Assembly (NCBI GenBank): GCA_947172415.1
Contig: OX359198.1
Span: 5,611,401 to 5,675,400 of the forward strand
Length of the DNA: 64,000 nucleotides
Source: Chondrosia reniformis
Taxonomy: Eukaryota; Porifera; Demospongiae; Chondrillida; Chondrillidae
Direction: 5' to 3'
A program made the position numbers and the translations under genes. Shown piece by piece: positions 12,001 to 19,889 of this stretch. The stretch's first letter is position 1. Every line of letters begins with the position of its first letter. Below the pieces are notes generated by a model that saw nothing but the letters and a program-made list of their open reading frames with translations, was not told the origin of the DNA and ran no database searches.

Positions 12001-15000
12001 AATAAAATGATGGTTATAGTGCCAGGGGGGCTCAGGTGAATTAACTGGTGGTTATACAATGTCAAGAAGACAGTGAATTACCGGGGGACCATGAGTGAAC
12101 TATAACAGTTACTGCTGCTTTCACATTAATATACATACACAAGTAATGTGCTATACATCTTTACTGGACTTCAGTCAACTGACTGTAGAAACTATATACT
12201 CTCAACCTGATTGACAGACTGTTAACTTTGCAAGGTATGCAATAGTGAATGTTGATAGATTACAGCATGGCAGTTGTACAGGTCCACAAAGGCTATATTA
12301 CAGTTTGGTTAGTGCATTTTGGATAGCACATATTAAATGATCTCTTATTCATTTAACTTGGCATACCAGGCACTGGGTGGATTTCTGAAGAATTAGATCC
12401 ATCATGCTTGCTACTAGAATCGATTGACACAGTAGACTTTCGAAGTGAATCAGAAGGCATCTGTAATAAGGTATATATCATTGCTTAATGTGCATGTTTA
12501 ACAGTGTAAATGCAAAAAATGTGATAAATTTTGCAAATGAGCCAGGACAGATAAGATATTGGTGTAGAAATATTTTCACACATGTAGCATACTTTACATG
12601 GAGATATTAATTATACCAGAAATCTTCCAATTATATACACATTAAATCTTTGACAAGTGGATGCCTTTTCTGGTCTATATTTTTGTAGTGGTGCCCATAA
12701 ATAAAACAGATACTTTTACATTAATGGTAAACGTGTACGTATGTATACACATTGTATATAGGATATGCATGCGTCATATAAAATCCTAATAGGATTATAG
12801 ACATTATATAGTAATCCTATAATGTATATTGCAAACATAACAGAGGTTACACTAAACATATACATATACTACGTATACAGTTAATAACTAAAAGGGTAAA
12901 ATATAACAAAATCCAGCTATTACTGTATATGTAACTCAATGAATAAGAATATATTTCAACCATATATATGTACCTTGTGCAAAACATCCAAACTTCCATC
13001 TCCACATTCACTGCTTGCTGGGAGCGTGGACACAGACTCAGATTGGGATGGGGGTACACCCTCTGAAGACTGGTCTGATGCTACAAAAGAAAGAAAAGTG
13101 AGAGTGTTCATGATACACTGCATAGCCAGAAATATTACTAGGAAGATTGCTTAACTTAAACAATTTGGCAAGGTATGCAATAGTAAATGTTAATAGATCC
13201 ATATTCATATAACTTGGCATACCAGGCACTGGGTGGATTTCTGAAGAATTAGATCCATCACGCTTGCTACTGGAGTCAATTGACACAGTAGGTTCTTGAA
13301 ATGAAGGCATCTGCAGTGAGGTATATAAAGTATAAAAGTGCAATTGTATACAGATAATACATACGTAGTGGTGATGCAGAATTCTAGACATCTGAAAATT
13401 CCATGTTATGGAGGTTTTCCTTAATTCAGGGGATTTGTCACATTAACTATATGACATACATACGTATGTAGTAAGTGAAAGCAAAATAAGAGTTAGTTCT
13501 GTTGAAATACCATGCAGAAGATTAGAGTGGGGACACCATTATACATCTTTGATAACAATCACGACAGATCATGCACCCACTGACATCTATTCCCATCACC
13601 AGAAGGTTTGAGATGCCTGCAAGATATCGGCCATGGCAGAAGTGCTGATTGAGAATGCCCCAGATGTGCATCCCCAAGCCCGTGCCTTTTGGCTTACTCA
13701 ACCATGGAGTTAGGTGCCTGGTTAAAGGCTTTACCAACTCCCTAAGCCCAAGAATGGACGAAAACACTGTTGGGCCTTTGTCTAGGTACCATGCACCCTC
13801 AGTCATCCCCATTAACCTGAATACACATGACCCCAACTGTGTTTGGAGAGTGAGGGCCATCACCACTGGCATGCTGCATTTAATGATATCTTGCATAGAG
13901 CACTTGCTGAAGCACATGTAACATCTAGATTGGCGCCAGCTGGGATCTGTTGTAAGGCAAAAAGGCCCATGCAGATGAAATCACTGTTTTACCACGAAAG
14001 AGTGCCAAGCTCCTTGTATGGGATACAACTTGCCTGAGACCTTTGCACCACACTACTTGGCAAATGCTACAAGCCATGCAGGAACTGTTGCAGCTGTAGA
14101 AGAGGAACGGAAGAAGGCAAAGTACATCTCCCTTGATCAGACAGTGCCATTCTTTCATACCAGTGGCCATTGAGACCATGCACGGCTCTAAAACTTTGAA
14201 GTTCCTGAGGGAGCTGGGCCAATCCCAATAGTGGGTTTCTGCTGACACCAGGTCCTACTATCTTCTCATCTAGTGTCTGTCAGTGGCAGTGCAGAGGGGG
14301 AATTCAGCCTCTGTGCTGGGTAGTGCAAGGAGTTTGGTAGTCCCTGACTTTCTTGGAGATGCATAACTGTACTGAATGTTTGGGGCCAATGTCCCAACCT
14401 GTCTTTTAATTGATTTGACTGTATACGTTCTCTTTGAACATTATTACCATCCAAGTTTTAATAGTTTATTTTCCATGTCATGTGTTACTAAATTTATAAA
14501 ATCTGGCTATAATAGTTGATGTAACTTAATTTAAATACTATCATGTTTTCATCCATATACGTATGTACCTGATGCAAAACTTTCAAACTTTTACATTCAC
14601 TACTTGCAGAGGGTGTAGTCAAAGATTTAGATGGGGGCAGATATTCCATATCTTGGTCTGATTCGGGATCTACACAAAGACAAGAAAAAATTACAGAGTA
14701 TAGCAGAGTATAAAAATTATCGACTTCATCACATAGTTACGTATATAGCTAATCAAAATCTTAAATTATCAACAGATGAACCATTCTGACCTAGTCACAA
14801 GAAAGTCTTAATTTTTATAGTTAATATACAGTATGTGCCTTAAATAAGGTAACAGTAATACACTTTAACTTTTAACTGTTAACCAATTGTTACTATGAGG
14901 TGTGATTTTAGCAAGAGTGTAAAATTATCAAGAATCAACTTCAAGTTTATTCAAAGTTCTATAGGCGATGGACAGTGTATTAATTCGTTATGTTAACAAC

Positions 15001-16921
15001 AAATTGTCAAGATACGATGTAAAGACTTTTATGAGCCGCTCGGAAAGATACACCAACAGCAGGGAGCAACAGGAGATTTAGCCACTGGAGAAACTGTTAC
15101 GATTAAAATGAAATCCAGAATTATATTTCTGACTAAAAAGCTGGTTAAAAATAAAACTTTCTATATAGCTGCATAGACATTGCTGAAGCAACAACCATGT
15201 TTTAATGGCATTGGTGTAAATGTAAATTACATGGGGGAATGGTGTAATCATCTTAGGAGCTCTGGATACCAATATATTCAGTTTGTTAAAACACCTCGGA
15301 CTTTCACCGAAATGTAATTACTCAATTTCTGGGCTATAACTATACATACGTACATTCAGTACTGAAAATAACAGTTGGTCATTGGCCAATTCCGAGCAAA
15401 AAATTATTGGTACAGACAAGCCAGTTTTTGTTCGACCATCGACTACCATCCAAGCACAAAGTCACTTTTTTCTTTGTTCAGGCTCAAGAGTGTTTGGAGA
15501 AGAGAGACCCTTCCAAAGCACTGAGGATAAACCCGTCCAGAAGTGAGCTATTACCACGAAATATTCAAGAAGTGGTGGACAGTCAGATTTGAATTGTGTA
15601 AGAGTATTAGAGGGCAACACAATTTTACCAACTGTTGGATAGTTGGGGCAAATAAAATTTTATAAGTATCCGACCAAAAATTGAAGTAGTTCGGACACAT
15701 GTCCTTGCAAAACCTTATAGTTATTTTCAGCATTGAAATTAGTTACACACAAAGTGCTGTAGCATAAGTGATATAAGTATATAGCTTTCTTGTGGTTTGC
15801 CTTCACCCACACAAATGTGTAACTAATTTTCTTAAATTAGCTAAATTAAAGCACTCTAAGTTCTCCCATATACACCTTTAGGCCTGATAAATACATCTGT
15901 GTATTAAAGAAAGGAATTCTGGTGATATAAATGTGCAAACACAAATCAGGTTGATGTACAACAGCACATTACAACTACGTATAAATAAGCACATATAGGT
16001 TACGTGAAGGCTCACAATGTAATGTATTGCCTTTCCCAGTATTATACCACATTTATGTAACTTAAAAGAAGTTCATGTGATTTTGAGTCATAACCATGTA
16101 TTTAGGAGTCACCCAAATGTGACTCCTAAATCAGTGGCAGAGTTAGGGGTAGTTCGTTGGGTTCAGACGAACCCCCCTTCAGCAATTCAGGCTAAAAATA
16201 TGTTTAAGTACCACCACCCCACACTCATACAGTGACTGTGTACGCTGTTGTGGTAGTGAGCACCCCTTGGCAAAATCCTAGATTCGACCCTGTAAATATA
16301 TACACTATTACCTTACTACTATACTGCCTACATTGTATATGAATGTATACTGTATATCTTTTCTAACCTGTTTCACTATCAGAGTTGTCACTGAGTACAT
16401 CTGCATCTGAGGAAGTGCTGCTCTCTGTTGCTGATTCCAACTTCATCTTTTTACTAGGACTCTCTATTTGCTCTGGTTTTCTCACTTTTGAATGAAATAC
16501 ACATGTATATAGGTATATGGCAATCAAATGTTGCAATTTACTAAAAGCTAAACAACAAATTCACACAGATCAAACCAATATCAAATTCAAAATGGTCTCC
16601 TTGCACACTTACCAGGTCTGAGGGAAGCCAAAAAGTCATCAATATACTGTCCAAGTTTGACATTATTCTCATGTTTAGTGTCTTTCTTGAAACACTCTGA
16701 CACTTTCTCAAGTACAGAAACCTTTGACTTTTTACTAAGGATTGTGTAAAACAATTTATTGGAAGGGGAGATTTTACACTGCAGTGACATTCTTCTTAAT
16801 TGCTCGTTAGTGACTACATGCCGTCTGAACAGTGATGGGGAAATTCTACGGACATCACACTTCTCCACCAAGTGGTCGTGGAGGGTCTCAACCATAAAAT
16901 CTTCAATTTGTTGTTTGTCAT
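5897..16921 (-). CDS. NLR gene A: CARD-Death-NACHT-LRR (3' end off window)
   Basis: Gene model from twelve GT-AG exons whose phases all agree. In transcript order: 16921-16613 (CARD-like), 16484-16368, 14669-14569, 13310-13223, 13080-12974, 12460-12367 (linkers), 11862-11793, 11675-11380 (Death), 10528-10467, 10102-8425 (NACHT), 8007-7862 and 6038-5897 (LRR-like). The last exon ends in phase 1 with a good GTAAGT donor and no stop, so more exons are expected, probably beyond the satellite array and left of position 1. NLR proteins are cytosolic sensors: ligand contact by the LRR part lets the NACHT ATPase oligomerise, and CARD/Death domains recruit partners. The frame is open throughout. The start codon is uncertain (ATG at 16895 or an unseen upstream exon). 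Confidence 0.75.
6896..6966. repeat. Perfect 24-bp inverted repeat (hairpin 1)
   Basis: 6896-6919 is exactly reverse-complementary to 6943-6966, with a 23-nt loop. The arms contain ATAACAGGATTTAAGAAGC and its complement. It is found only in the first unit, inside the insert between two direct copies of about 105 bp. It is probably a foldback or MITE-type element. Confidence 0.75.
7151..7260. mobile_element. MITE-like element with 34-bp terminal inverted repeats
   Basis: ATACCACGGCGC at 7151 mirrors GCGCCGTGGTAT ending at 7260. The 34-bp arms (7151-7184, 7227-7260) differ at about four positions. The 42-nt centre is GC-rich, unlike its surroundings. No coding capacity. Absent from the second unit, so inserted after duplication or lost there. 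Confidence 0.6.
7862..8007 (-). CDS. NLR A LRR-like exon 1 (146 bp)
   Basis: Acceptor TTGATTAG lies before 8007 and the consensus donor GTGAGT occupies 7861-7856. It starts in phase 1, ends in phase 0 and has no stop. The peptide runs from DANVAFPPTLRDLSIFIEGP to EKLNFGIEELVVKE, with LxxLxI spacing of LRR-like strands. Gene B has six extra bases here (39712-39863). The longer open frame running left past the donor is intron. Confidence 0.75.
8425..10102 (-). CDS. NLR A NACHT exon (NTPase core, 1678 bp)
   Basis: Single large exon; acceptor CTCTAG precedes 10102 and donor GTAATT occupies 8424-8421. It starts in phase 0, so the in-frame GTG at 10096 is not a start. Numbered from that Val, Walker A is AQAGMGKTT (residues 83-91), Walker B with the acidic patch is VLFVFDGADEA (159-169), and SIILSSRPG (194-202) is the sensor-like strand. 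These are hallmarks of the NACHT family (Pfam NACHT), which binds ATP and drives oligomerisation. A helical segment with ATLQEFFAAHHLQ follows, typical of the region after NACHT. The exon closes with LRR-like sequence (LTSLEFNRVTLSPDQL...KLSIEG). Gene B's exon 40300-41974 is a close copy. Confidence 0.93.
10467..10528 (-). CDS. NLR A small linker exon (62 bp)
   Basis: Acceptor TATGTAG and donor GTAAGT (10466-10461) bound a 62-bp open exon starting in phase 1 and ending in phase 0. It reads TLEAQENSASTVGSSSRPIP, a Ser-rich hinge between Death and NACHT. Gene B has the same exon (42352-42413) with two changes. Confidence 0.7.
10735..11110. mobile_element. Hairpin-ended non-autonomous element fragment (family E)
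   Basis: Inside the 850-bp intron 10529-11379. GTAGTACTCTCTAAGTAGGAAAGATGG starts near 10751; the same hairpin-plus-AAGTAGG end recurs at 31259, and in reverse at 43888-43909 and 54921-54942. The following AACGAAGCGATTTTGGG also recurs at 31352. The second unit lacks it at this site. No coding capacity. Confidence 0.5.
11380..11675 (-). CDS. NLR A Death-domain exon (296 bp)
   Basis: Acceptor CTGTATAG and donor GTAAGT (11379-11374). It starts in phase 2 and ends in phase 1. The peptide VCLNDRDHIMGTLKKYV leads into WKHIATALGFTYNKVSAIES, then LWLRREGGTGDEDRTLESLC and AESLLKHF. The W..IA..LG....V..IE...W......T...L pattern over about 90 residues is the Death domain (Pfam Death), an adaptor-recruiting fold. 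Close copies lie at 42776-43071 and 48120-48415 in gene B. Confidence 0.88.
11793..11862 (-). CDS. NLR A exon leading into Death domain (70 bp)
   Basis: Acceptor TATATGCAG and donor GTATGT (11792-11787). It starts in phase 1 and ends in phase 2, matching the Death exon. It reads AEAKVTATSHDRSGGTGTIS, a Gly/Thr/Ser-rich lead-in. Counterparts are 43185-43254 and 48533-48608, the latter with six extra bases. Confidence 0.65.
12367..12460 (-). CDS. NLR A Ser-rich linker exon L1 (94 bp)
   Basis: Acceptor TATTACAG and donor GTATGC. It starts in phase 0 and ends in phase 1. It reads MPSDSLRKSTVSIDSSS and ends NSSEIHPVP. It is paralogous to L3 (13223-13310). The initial ATG follows the acceptor directly and is internal. 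The introns on either side (about 500 bp each) show no further exon. Confidence 0.6.
12974..13080 (-). CDS. NLR A acidic/Ser linker exon L2 (107 bp)
   Basis: Acceptor TTTTGTAG and donor GTACAT. It starts in phase 1 and ends in phase 0. It reads SDQSSEGVPPSQSESVSTLP and ends DGSLDVLHK, a probably disordered linker. Paralogues are L4 (14569-14669) and copies at 44743-44849 and 49648-49754. Confidence 0.6.
13223..13310 (-). CDS. NLR A Ser-rich linker exon L3 (88 bp)
   Basis: Acceptor CACTGCAG and donor GTATGC. It starts in phase 0 and ends in phase 1. It reads MPSFQEPTVSIDSSSKRDGS and ends EIHPVP. The matching L1 exon shows an internal duplication of the L2+L1 type pair. The gene B copy is 44992-45079. 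Confidence 0.6.
13520..14360 (+). mobile_element. Decayed non-LTR retrotransposon fragment, copy A
   Basis: Several short plus-strand frames broken by shifts and stops read like the C-terminal part of invertebrate LINE polyproteins: EVLIENAPDVHPQARAFWL near 13640, AVEEERKKAKYISLDQTVPF near 14095, then PVAIET...LKFLRELG and LSVAVQRGNSASVLG near 14275-14320. The family assignment is from remembered pattern, not a search. It lies in the intron between linker exons L4 and L3 and is shared with 45285-46130, so it predates the duplication. Confidence 0.5.
14569..14669 (-). CDS. NLR A linker exon L4 (101 bp)
   Basis: Acceptor TTGTGTAG and donor GTACAT. It starts in phase 1 and ends in phase 0. It reads PESDQDMEYLPPSKSLTTPS and ends SLKVLHQ. 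It shares the SSEC...LH ending of L2. The gene B copy is 47258-47358. Confidence 0.6.
14970..15180 (+). pseudogene. Broken small open frame of unknown origin
   Basis: Starts ATGGACAGTGTATTAATT near 14969. It is the counterpart of a 68-codon intact frame at 47635-47841 (MDSVLIHYVNNKSS...KIHQQQGTIGDL...). Here a small deletion at GATGTAAAGAC shifts the frame. It is not recognised; it may be an exon fragment of another gene captured in this intron. Confidence 0.35.
15190..16367. other. Long intron segment specific to unit A
   Basis: Between linker exons L5 and L4. Largely absent from the second unit, where this place holds a duplicated Death module. It contains a perfect 13-bp hairpin (16100-16131) and a short repeat-like piece (16132-16300). 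A 61-codon plus frame at 15407-15592 has no recognisable feature. Confidence 0.5.
16100..16131. repeat. Perfect 13-bp hairpin
   Basis: ATTTAGGAGTCAC (16100-16112) and GTGACTCCTAAAT (16119-16131) with a 6-nt loop. It adjoins CAGTGGCAGAGTTAGGGGT...CCTAGATTCGACCCTG (16133-16293), which on the minus strand resembles a MITE bounded by a GGATC/GCCACTG motif. The element type is a guess. Confidence 0.6.
16368..16484 (-). CDS. NLR A linker exon L5 (117 bp)
   Basis: Acceptor TTCAAAAG and donor GTTAGA, a weak but conserved donor. It starts and ends in phase 1. It reads RKPEQIESPSKKMKLESATE, then SSTSSDADVLSDNSDSET: a basic patch then an acidic Ser-rich stretch. It follows the CARD exon. The gene B copy (50364-50471) keeps the pattern but many residues differ. 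Confidence 0.6.
16613..16921 (-). CDS. NLR A N-terminal CARD-like exon
   Basis: Donor GTAAGT occupies 16612-16607; end phase is 1. The 5' edge is either an acceptor (CCGTCTAG before 16921, with a pyrimidine-rich tract) or the exon runs further and translation starts at ATG 16895. The peptide is about 90 residues: LHDHLVEKCDVRRISPSLFR, then VVTNEQLRRM, KLFYTILSKKSKVSVLEKV and LGQYIDDFLASL. Helix spacing, the H/R-x-V-x-T-x-E-x-L element and the L..ILxxKs...LEK.. element fit the CARD branch of the Death fold. DED or Death cannot be excluded. In NLRs such a domain recruits CARD partners. Confidence 0.65.
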
Positions 16922-17689
16922 CTAGACGGAAAGTAGAAAAGCAGACTAAATGGTGTCTACAAACAGACCAGTATGCACTACATAACCCAATACACGAGGG
17001 ACTCTACACACAGCGAGTGTCGCCCATTAACCTGCTAACTGCTCCTTCGTAAAGTGAATAGTTTCTTGGGAAAAAAAGAATGTGAAAATACAAAGTAAAA
17101 ATACTGAAATCCGGTTTAATATCACTTAACAATCCCCCTTTCCATTACATAGGAAGTTATGGGGCTAAAGGGGCTAGCTACGAGGACTAACACATTTAAC
17201 TAGTCTCTACCTCACCCATTAACGTCTTGTTAGCTTGACGCGTTCCAGTTAGTGACTGTAATGATGAGACGATTACCGTTTGTTTGATTATTAATGAATG
17301 AAAAAAAAACAGCTTAAAGTGCTTCAAAGAATCACTTCTTCTGTGTGGGTTACAGGGGGCGGGTGCAATAACACAGGAAGGAAGCGGATCCCACCCCTTG
17401 AACATGTCCGTGACTCCGCGGATCATATCTACTTGTGTGATTCGGTACCCCGTTTTATGATACTTCCTTGTTGAGGGTCTGGAAAAGCTGGAGAAACTGA
17501 ACCTAGCGTCATCTGAAATCATATGCACATATTACTGTACAACATGCAAGATTGGTTCAGCTACAGCAAATAATAAATCTACGGCGCTCTCAAACAGTAC
17601 TAGTCCTGGGGGGATTCCCGTTGAGTTGGAACGTAGCTTTTGAAAAAATGGCTGTCATATCATTGCTTTCAGACGCCAAACATTTTTAG
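16922..17689. promoter_or_regulatory. Shared spacer between divergent NLR A and prohibitin copy
   Basis: About 770 bp between the CARD exon (minus) and the prohibitin fragment (plus), almost identical to 50881-51648. It probably includes NLR promoter sequence, but no core element is clear. A minus-strand frame (17196-17528) is open in both units (VDMIRGVTDMFKGWDPLPSC) and could hide an upstream exon; three replacements in 76 codons do not prove coding. Confidence 0.4.
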
Positions 17690-18991
17690 TGTTCATGGTA
17701 CGCCTAGGAGCATACCAGTTCTTACTGGTAACAAAGGTAAGAATTGCTAGCTATAGTGATCTGTGGAGTAGGGGGAGGAGTTTAAACTAAGAAAGTCTCC
17801 TAACAATATTTACTTAAATTCATTTTCAGACCTGCATAATGTGAACAGTCACATATTCACTTTAGTTAATTATACACACTGGAATAATTCAGTTACTGAT
17901 ACTACATATATGTGTAGGTTAAAGTCAAGCCTATAATATGTAATAGTTCAAACATACATACGTAATATATGTGCTGTAGCCTCATTCAGTCTATACTTAC
18001 TCTGTAGGCAGAGTTTGATGCCAGTGAGTTGATCACACAGCGTGAAGTGGTGAGTTAGGACACTGTAACTGGCAGGTTTTCTGGATTTAATTAATGTATT
18101 GCTTGACAGGTGTCTCAAAGAGTTACGGAACTGCTTGTTGATAGAGCAAAGTATTTTGGAATAATTTTGGATGACATTTCACTGGTATGCACATTTTAGC
18201 AAGATGTTCATCAGAGATAATGAGCACCTTTAAGTTTGCTTTAATTTTCTTTCCTTTTCTCTTAACAGACTCATTTAGGTTTTGGAAGAGATCTAGAGTT
18301 TACTGAAGCTGTCGAACGCAAGCAAGTTTGTGAGTTATGGAAACTTGTATTGTCTTTTTCACACTTTAACACTCTGTACACTTCTACTATAGCTCAACAA
18401 GAAGCGGAAAGAGCAAGATTTGTTGTGGAAAAAGTAACTTGCTTAGTTATTTTACACAAGACCCTTGTATTGTAGGAACTTCATTCTTTACGTACCTTCC
18501 TCTATCCAGTCTGTCCTTCTCTATATAGCCTTTCTCTGCCCACTCAGACCCTTCTCTACCATGTGCAATTTGCTTTTAACTCATTCTATATACCTCTATG
18601 GGAACCATATCTTCTCTACTATATACACAGTATACCCAATTTGCATTCGATTTTTCACCTACGTATAAGTATAGTATATTGTAGTACCATATATGTATGT
18701 ACAGTACGTATATTAACATGATATTGTTCACTGTGTTCTCTCTACTGTGTTGTAACACTCTTTCCCTCTCTCTAGGCTGAGCAAGTCAAGCAAGCAGCTA
18801 TCATATCTTCTGAGGGTGATTCCATTGCAGCTGAGAAACTTGGTAAGGCTTTCAGTGAGGTTGGGGAGGGTCTGGTGGAGCTGAGAAGACTCGAAGCTGC
18901 AGAAGAAATAGCTGCCCTGTTGGCTCGTTCTAAAAATATTGCTTATCTTCCGGGCAGTGGCCAGAACCTTCTGCTGAATATTCCACCATAG
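17690..18991 (+). pseudogene. PHB1: Internally deleted prohibitin gene, copy A
   Basis: Exons by splice sites and homology: 17690-17736 (HGTPRSIPVLTGNK), a DLHNVN stub from 17830, 18012-18049 (FDASELITQREV), 18110-18184 (VTELLVDRAKYFGIILDDIS), 18269-18329 ([20 protein letters not shown]), 18393-18433 ([13 protein letters not shown]) and 18776-18991 ([16 protein letters not shown]... ending [18 protein letters not shown] at 18989-18991). This follows prohibitin-1, a mitochondrial inner-membrane ring scaffold, from its middle to its C-terminus. The N-terminal part with the membrane anchor and the block between NVN and FDA (about 45 residues) are missing. It has two extra residues (DL in GRDLEF). 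It may be transcribed but cannot make a normal prohibitin. Confidence 0.85.
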
Positions 18992-19139
18992 AGAAACACT
19001 TTGAGTTTGATTAAACCATCTCTTATTGGCATTTAGACTGCTGATTAGATTATAATTAGTTTTAATTTTCATTATTGTATGCGAGATACCATTTTATCTC
19101 TACTGTAATTATAGTATACTTATGGCCATGTACAGCATA

Positions 19140-19320
19140 TACCGTATTATCTCTAATATAAGCCCGGGGCTTGTATTTTTTCAAACCCCTTTGAACCCGG
19201 GCTTATATTGGGGACTGGGCTTCTATTTTTTTGATGACTCGTAAAGGTGGGCTTCTATTGGAGACAGGCTTGCATTAGAGATCTGGGCTTACGTGGGCTT
19301 ATATTAGAGATAATGCGGTA
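19140..19320. mobile_element. Foldback element with 26-bp inverted repeats, copy A
   Basis: TACCGTATTATCTCTAATAT... (19140-19165) mirrors 19295-19320 with one mismatch. The interior repeats GGGCTTNTATTGGAGAC-type phrases. No coding capacity. The second unit has it at about 53000-53240 with an internal triplication. Lies downstream of the prohibitin stop. Confidence 0.6.
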
Positions 19321-19499
19321 TATACATATCTATATATACTATACATAACTGTTAGGTAGTTAGAGAGTATGATGTGACAACAAGTGGACCAGACTGCATG
19401 TTATATAAGATCCTTTGATAGCATAAATGGCAATAAATTGAGCACACATAAATCTGTTTAAAGGCTTAGTTATAATCTTGTGTAACAGTAAAGTTGCTG

Positions 19500-19889
19500 T
19501 TAGCGAAATGACACTTCCATCTTGCTATCATCAGATGTTAAAATACTTTTGACCTGTTGTTGTAAATGTTCAGGTAGTTCCACCAATGTCACCTTCCTTA
19601 CATGACTGTTTTGTGACAGACCTCTACTGTAGGCTCTTGCAACATCAGGTTGTTCATGATCATCAATTAGATATCTTAAATCAATCTCAATATGTCTGAC
19701 CTTTGCTGTTCTTACAGCTGCTACAAGATCTGAAAGTGGCTCTTCCTCTGATAGTGGCTCTTCCTCTGAATGTGGCTCTTCCTCTGAAAGTGGCTCTTCC
19801 TCTGAAAGTGGCTCTTCCTCTGAAAGTAGCTCTTCCTCTGAAAGTGGTTCTTCCTCTGAAAGTGGCTCTTCCTCAGAAAATGACGCTTC
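19500..19889 (-). CDS. Terminal NLR exon: acidic SEEEPL repeat plus LRR-like tail
   Basis: Acceptor CAATGTAG, phase-0 start, 130 codons ending TAA at 19502-19500. The exon opens EASFSEEEPLSEEEP with nine 6-residue SEEEPL-type units, then DLVAAVRTAKVRHIEIDLRY, then ARAYSRGLSQNSHVRKVTLV, then a short tail KMEVSFR. The DLV.AV..A...H......AYS.GLSQN..V..VTL block also occurs in the previous exon (20268-20603), so it is a repeated LRR-like module. This is probably the 3' end of gene B. The plus-strand frame KVALPL is antisense shadow. Confidence 0.7.
   Translation of the reverse strand, partial: EASFSEEEPLSEEEPLSEEELLSEEEPLSEEEPLSEEEPHSEEEPLSEEEPLSDLVAAVRTAKVRHIEIDLRYLIDDHEQPDVARAYSRGLSQNSHVRKVTLVELPEHLQQQVKSILTSDDSKMEVSFR

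Noticed and set aside
17196-17528. Resemblance of a minus-strand segment (RGVTDMFKG) to the prohibitin RGV-D motif
   Set aside because: The match is about eight scattered residues, on the wrong strand, and does not continue into neighbouring prohibitin sequence.
18728-19072. Minus-strand 114-codon frame
   Set aside because: It overlaps the last prohibitin exon, whose plus-strand homology is unambiguous.
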